From NCBI GenBank assembly GCA_902478875.1, contig CABSMZ010000018.1, positions 1 to 18,456 of the forward strand: 18,456 nucleotides of DNA, written 5' to 3'. A model generated the notes under the pieces. That model was not told the origin of the DNA. It saw only the letters and a program-made list of their open reading frames with translations, and did no database searches. Position numbers and translations under genes: made by a program. Below are positions 14,787 through 18,456 of this stretch, in pieces; position 1 is the stretch's first letter; the number at the start of each line of letters is the position of its first letter. The DNA is from an uncultured Collinsella sp. (GTDB lineage: Bacteria > Actinomycetota > Coriobacteriia > Coriobacteriales > Coriobacteriaceae).

Positions 14787-16814
14787 CTACGGCCGCTCGT
14801 TGGGGGCCAGGCGCTGCATCTTGTTCACGGCCTTGAACTTGGTGAACAGCGGCACGTACTCAAAGCTCACGTTGGAGTTCTCCAGGCCGTACCAACGCGC
14901 AGGCGTGCCGGCGGCGCGGCGGATGATGTACTTGAGCGTGATGGCCGTACGCTCGCTCGGCTCCACATCGCTTTCGGGCGCCAGAAGCTTACGGATCAGG
15001 ACGAACTTGAACGTGCCGATGTTACCCGGATCCTTGTAGACCGAGTAGTCATGCGTCTGCGGCGGCAGCTCGCCGGTGGCAGCCAGGTCCTGAACGACCT
15101 GACGCAGGTAGGCATTGACGCGCTGGTTGATCTTGTAGCCCAGGTACAGATGCACGCGGAACACGTAATCGGTGCCGAACGTCTCGACCGAATAGGCAAA
15201 GGTGTGCGGTTCGTCCATGGTCTCGACATTCACAAACCACCAGGCGCGGGCGCGCTTGGGATGCTTGTCCAAGATCGAATAGACGATATCGCGGTCGATG
15301 TAGTCGGTATGGGTGTCCTTGGTCAGGTACACGACGTTGTCGCTCATGCGCTCGTAACGGTCGTCGTCGCGCAGGCGCTTGAGCTGCGGCAGGTAGCTGC
15401 GCAGCGGCAGCAGCGTAAACTGGCGCTGCTCAACAGCCGTACCGTTGTACCAGCACACCATGATGCCCATGATGAGCGCGGCCATGAGGATGGTGAAGTA
15501 GCCGCCGTGGAAGAACTTGGTAAGTGAGCTCACGAAGAAGAAGCCTTCGAGCAAAAGGAAGAAGGCCGCGAAGATCCACGGAGCAACCTTGAGCTTGCGC
15601 TCCTCGTGCAGGTAGAAGAAGAGCAGCAGCGTGGTGCACATCATAGTCAGCGTAATGGCAAGGCCGTAGGCGGCTTCCATATGCGCCGAGTTCTGGAACA
15701 GCAGCACCACGATGACGCAGCCGACAAGCATGACGTTGTTGACCATGGGGATGTAGAGCTGGCCCTTGGTCTCGGCAGGGTAGAAGACCTGCATGTGCGG
15801 CATGAGGTCCAGACGGCTGGCCTCGGACACCAGCGAGAATGCGCCGGTGATGAGCGCCTGCGAGGCAATGATGGCCGCGACGGTGGAAAGGCCGACGGCA
15901 AACGGGCGCAGGCCCGGGGCGAGCATCTGGTAGAACGGGTTGAGGTCGGCAATGCCCATGAGCTCGGGGTTGGCAGCGTTGTTCATAAGCCAAGCGCCCT
16001 GGCCCATATAGGAAAGCAGCAGGCAGCACTTAACGAACGGCCAGGTAGCGTAGATGTTGCCGCGGCCGACGTGGCCCATGTCGGAGTAGAGCGCCTCGGC
16101 ACCGGTGGTGGCGAGGAAGCAGCTGCCCAGAATCATGATGCCCGCGTGGTTGTTGGGGCTCAGCAAAAAGGCGATGCCGCGCACCGGGTTGAGGCACAGC
16201 AGCACGGCGGGGTGCTGGAAGACAAAGAACAGACCCGTGCCGCCCAGGAACAGGAACCACAGCGTCATGATGGGGCCAAAGGCGTGACCGATCTTGGCCG
16301 TACCGATGCGTTGTACCAAGAAGAGCGCGATGATGATGGCGAGCGTAATGGCGACGACACGGCCTTGGTCATCGCCCAGCACGGCATGGACCGCCGGAAT
16401 GGTGCGCAGGCCCTCGATGGCCGTGGTAACGGTAACGGCCGGCGTCAGGATGCCGTCGGCGAGCAGCGCGGCGCCACCCAGCATGGCGGGGATGATGAGC
16501 CATTTACCGCAGCGCTTAACCAAGCTGTACAGGGCAAAGATGCCGCCCTCACCATGGTTATCGGCGCGCAGCGAGATGAGCACATACTTGATGGTGGTCA
16601 GCAACGTGACCGTCCACACGACAAGGGAGAGCGCGCCGAGCACGAACTCCTCCGTGACGCTTCCGATGCCGCCGTTGCCGGCAACGAGCGCCTTGGTTAC
16701 ATACATAGGGCTGGTGCCGATATCGCCGTACACCACGCCCAGCGTGACGAGCATCGCCGAGATGCTCACAGGAATCGCAGCGTGCGAGGCTGCCTCCTTG
16801 GCCTTTTGTTCCAT
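14787..16814 (-). CDS. kup: KUP-family potassium uptake transporter
   Basis: A 675-residue K+ transporter, probably proton-coupled, of the KUP/HAK/KT family. About 12 transmembrane helices fill residues 10-450, and a cytoplasmic C-terminal domain covers about 470-675. Family motifs include GVVYGDIGTSPMY at 26-38, with the conserved Asp31, and DNHGEGGIFALYSL in the first cytoplasmic loop. GGAALLADGILTPAV, SYMGQGAWL and FFHGGYFTIL also match. I chose the ATG at 16814 with GGGAGG upstream; the upstream TTG at 16832 overlaps that ribosome site. A TATAAT promoter element lies at 16850-16855. The gene is followed by a small membrane protein, and the KdpDE-like pair lies further downstream, which suggests potassium-responsive control. 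The length is slightly above E. coli Kup (622). Confidence 0.96.
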   Translation of the reverse strand: MEQKAKEAASHAAIPVSISAMLVTLGVVYGDIGTSPMYVTKALVAGNGGIGSVTEEFVLGALSLVVWTVTLLTTIKYVLISLRADNHGEGGIFALYSLVKRCGKWLIIPAMLGGAALLADGILTPAVTVTTAIEGLRTIPAVHAVLGDDQGRVVAITLAIIIALFLVQRIGTAKIGHAFGPIMTLWFLFLGGTGLFFVFQHPAVLLCLNPVRGIAFLLSPNNHAGIMILGSCFLATTGAEALYSDMGHVGRGNIYATWPFVKCCLLLSYMGQGAWLMNNAANPELMGIADLNPFYQMLAPGLRPFAVGLSTVAAIIASQALITGAFSLVSEASRLDLMPHMQVFYPAETKGQLYIPMVNNVMLVGCVIVVLLFQNSAHMEAAYGLAITLTMMCTTLLLFFYLHEERKLKVAPWIFAAFFLLLEGFFFVSSLTKFFHGGYFTILMAALIMGIMVCWYNGTAVEQRQFTLLPLRSYLPQLKRLRDDDRYERMSDNVVYLTKDTHTDYIDRDIVYSILDKHPKRARAWWFVNVETMDEPHTFAYSVETFGTDYVFRVHLYLGYKINQRVNAYLRQVVQDLAATGELPPQTHDYSVYKDPGNIGTFKFVLIRKLLAPESDVEPSERTAITLKYIIRRAAGTPARWYGLENSNVSFEYVPLFTKFKAVNKMQRLAPNERP

Positions 16815-16849
16815 AAGCCGGTTTCCTCCCAACTTTAATGTTCGAAGGG

Positions 16850-16855
16850 ATTATA
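16850..16855 (-). promoter_or_regulatory. kup: Consensus -10 box of the kup promoter
   Basis: On the minus strand the sequence reads TATAAT, a perfect -10 element, 35 bp before the kup ATG. The predicted leader is about 30 bases and contains the GGGAGG ribosome site. A weak -35 candidate, TTAAAA, lies 15 bases upstream. The leader is too short for a long potassium or cyclic di-AMP riboswitch. Confidence 0.55.
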
Positions 16856-16939
16856 GGTAATCGGCCCATGTTTTAATGCACTGTTTTCCCAGCTAGATAA
16901 AGATTTATACAGTCTTTAGGCCACCGCGGCGATATGAAG

Positions 16940-16968
16940 TGTGACAAAGGGACTATCCCCTTGTCACA
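16940..16968. repeat. Hairpin of the ACAAAGGGAC family (copy 3)
   Basis: TGTGACAAAGGG (16940-16951) pairs with CCCCTTGTCACA (16957-16968), with one internal mismatch and a 5-base loop. It lies 4 bp past the nitroreductase stop codon and may end or stabilise that leftward transcript. No strong T-run follows. Confidence 0.7.
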
Positions 16969-16972
16969 TTCG

Positions 16973-17848
16973 TCATTTTCCGAGCCAGTTTTTGAACCAC
17001 CACTCCATGGAGCGGCTCATCTCGGCCATAAAGGGGCTCGTGTGCTTGCGGGTGTAGATATCCACGACGCGCTCCCCCACCTCGCGGGCGTGCGGGCGAA
17101 ACATCGCATCCATCTCGGCCACCTGCGCATCCATAGTCGCGGCATCCGCACGGCAGTAGCGCTCCTCGTGCACCAGGTTCACCACGGGGTGCGCGATTGC
17201 CGGGCGCTCCTTACGGGGCGTGCCGATGATGAGCATCGACAGCGGCATGGTATAGGGCGGCAGATCGAGCAGCGCGGCAACTTCCTCGGCGTTCTCGACG
17301 ATGTCGCCGATATAGCAGCTCCCCAGCCCCAGGGCCTCGGCGGCAACCACGGCGTTTTGCGCGGCGATCACGGCATCCTGAGCCGCGATGGCAAAGTCGC
17401 CCAGACCCGGCGCGCGGCGGGGCGCCTTGCCCGTACGCTCTACAAACTCGGGCTCAAAGCAGCCCACGTGCTTAAACAGATCGATCCACTTGGCATAGTC
17501 GACCACAAATATAAGTGCCCAGGGCGCCTTGGCGATCATGGGCTGGTGGTCGCACAGGTCGGCCAGGCGGTCGAGCGTTGCCTGCTCGCGGATGCTCACG
17601 ATGGAATACATCATCATGGCGCCCGCCGACGGCGCGCGGCTCGCCGCATGCAAAATCGCCGCCCGCTGCTCGTCGGTCACCGCCACGGGGCGGTCGTCGT
17701 CATCACGCGCGAAGGCACGCGTGGAGGAACGGTGCTCCAACGTGTCCAGCACCGCATTGCCCGTAGTCTCGACCGGATAACCGTTCGCATCCACGCCCGC
17801 AGCTCCGCCGCAGTACTCGGCACCCGTCATACAAACCTGCTCGCCCAT
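16973..17848 (-). CDS. Nitroreductase-family flavoprotein
   Basis: A 291-residue protein of the FMN-dependent nitroreductase superfamily. The FMN-binding start HRSSTRAF is at 39-46, RAPSAGAMM at 71-79, and the characteristic GLGSCYIGDI at 174-183. Strand-forming IIGTPRKERP follows at 207-216. Such enzymes reduce nitroaromatics, quinones or flavins using NAD(P)H in the cytoplasm; the physiological substrate is unknown. It is longer than minimal members (about 200 residues) through an N-terminal extension of about 30 residues and a C-terminal helical tail after 225. The ATG at 17848 is preceded by GAGGATAGAG; a downstream ATG at codon 7 is possible. A hairpin follows the stop codon. No operon partner is adjacent: kup lies 158 bp further on with its own promoter. 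Confidence 0.92.
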   Translation of the reverse strand: MGEQVCMTGAEYCGGAAGVDANGYPVETTGNAVLDTLEHRSSTRAFARDDDDRPVAVTDEQRAAILHAASRAPSAGAMMMYSIVSIREQATLDRLADLCDHQPMIAKAPWALIFVVDYAKWIDLFKHVGCFEPEFVERTGKAPRRAPGLGDFAIAAQDAVIAAQNAVVAAEALGLGSCYIGDIVENAEEVAALLDLPPYTMPLSMLIIGTPRKERPAIAHPVVNLVHEERYCRADAATMDAQVAEMDAMFRPHAREVGERVVDIYTRKHTSPFMAEMSRSMEWWFKNWLGK

Positions 17849-18061
17849 AGCTCTATCCTCGCTAATTCTTTAAGAAGCCTTTACGTTTCCGTGTAATTCC
17901 CGTCCATTATCGCGCAGGTCGCCACTACATTGCGCCACACCGCCACACGTGCGCGTTAATATGGCTGGTTGTTGTGCGCAGACACCAATTGCAGCGCATA
18001 TCTTGGTAACAATCGGGTAAACCCCCGCTTACGTACGTTTTAGTTTGTGAGGAGTCTCAGC

Positions 18062-18416
18062 ATGTTCGCTGCCGCCATCTCGCTCGTCGGTCTTGCGGCG
18101 ACCGTCTACCTTGTCTTGCGCGAGGCCAAGGCCATTCGCGCTCAGTCGGGCACCGTTGCCAAAAGCGCTCTTGGGTGGAGCGTCGCCTTCGGTCTTTTCC
18201 AGGTCTTTTTGACCATTTGGGGCGCCATTGGCCTCGTCGCCCAAAACGAGCCGCTCGCCTTTGTGATGCTCATCCTGACCAACGCCATCCTCACCGGCTG
18301 CGCTTGGGCCAGCATCGCACGCGACCGCATCGCCCCGCGCGTCTTTGCGTTCGCCGCGCCCGACGCCCCCGCTCCCACCGGCAAGCTCGCCCGCCTGCGC
18401 GGCGCCTTTGTGGGCA
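18062..18416 (+). CDS. Unknown membrane protein, 3' end cut by the contig edge
   Basis: An open reading frame starting ATG with GAGGAG (18050-18055) upstream, and coding for at least 118 residues before the adapter begins. It starts MFAAAISLVGLAATVYLVLR. Three hydrophobic segments are visible at about 3-20, 38-62 and 66-84, followed by a Pro/Ala-rich stretch (about 98-106) and a basic region. I recognise no family. The frame stays open into the adapter, where it would read VSYTHLRAHET, a translation of Nextera sequence that should be removed. The real C-terminus is missing. The 213-bp gap upstream has no clear promoter. Confidence 0.75.
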
Positions 18417-18456
18417 CTGTCTCTTATACACATCTCCGAGCCCACGAGACCGTACT
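18417..18456. other. Nextera read-through adapter and partial i7 index
   Basis: CTGTCTCTTATACACATCT (18417-18435) is the 19-bp mosaic end, followed by CCGAGCCCACGAGAC (18436-18450), the Nextera transposase adapter on the i7 side. The last six bases, CGTACT, match the start of the CGTACTAG index (N702). This is library sequence, not genome. Confidence 0.97.

Noticed and set aside
12729..15527. 932-codon plus-strand frame across kdpE, kdpD, the small gene and kup
   Set aside because: Crosses several real minus-strand genes and their intergenic hairpins; low-complexity Arg/His/Gln-rich translation without motifs.
16815..16972. Possible potassium or cyclic di-AMP riboswitch before kup
   Set aside because: The -10 box at 16850-16855 leaves only about 30 bases of leader, and no riboswitch core was recognised.
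18029..18445. Minus-strand frame starting MGSEMCIRDS near the right end
   Set aside because: The start comes from adapter sequence; it is a known type of artefact and is opposite a better-supported membrane protein.

Overview
The window is a contig of about 18.4 kb from a GC-rich genome. Its protein-coding genes are dominated by GC-ending codons. Gene content, coding style and the dense palindromic intergenic repeats suggest a Coriobacteriia actinobacterium, most likely Collinsella or a close relative; this is an inference, since no rRNA or marker gene is present. Both ends carry Illumina Nextera adapter sequence (1-12 and 18417-18456), so the genomic DNA runs from about 13 to 18416 and both contig ends are technical.

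Layout. 240-1118 (-) is a LysR regulator divergent from a three-gene catabolic-looking operon: SDR dehydrogenase (1360-2241), OFA-type MFS transporter (2306-3562) and Gfo/Idh/MocA dehydrogenase (3632-4672), closed by a terminator at 4745-4780. A 162-bp inverted-repeat element (4841-5002) precedes tex (5084-7231). The 381-bp gap after tex holds a 220-bp inverted-repeat element around a leftward terminator, a relic of a transaldolase 3' end and a long hairpin. A transaldolase-family aldolase (7613-8317, -) and a Cof-type HAD phosphatase (8511-9338, -) follow. The phosphatase is divergent from an RlmKL-like 23S rRNA methyltransferase fusion (9414-11981, +), which converges on a leftward potassium region: kup (14787-16814), a small tail-anchored protein (14532-14726), a terminator-like hairpin, a short KdpD-like kinase (12795-14420) and a KdpE-like regulator (12077-12790). 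A nitroreductase (16973-17848, -) and the start of an unknown membrane protein (18062-18416, +) end the window.

How the genes may work together. The LysR-SDR-MFS-Gfo block looks like regulated uptake and oxidation, or oxidation followed by re-reduction, of a hydroxylated acid or sugar-type compound. The kup/kdpDE block looks like potassium uptake with a two-component system whose kinase lacks the N-terminal KdpD sensor domains; no kdpFABC is present here.

The most notable signals are the loss of the NPPY-type catalytic motif in the RlmL half of the rRNA methyltransferase, a duplicated and diverged transaldolase C-terminus separated from the gene by a hairpin, and several families of structured inverted repeats between genes. 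One of these occurs three times with compensating changes in its stem. No CRISPR array, tRNA, rRNA, transposase or phage gene was seen.
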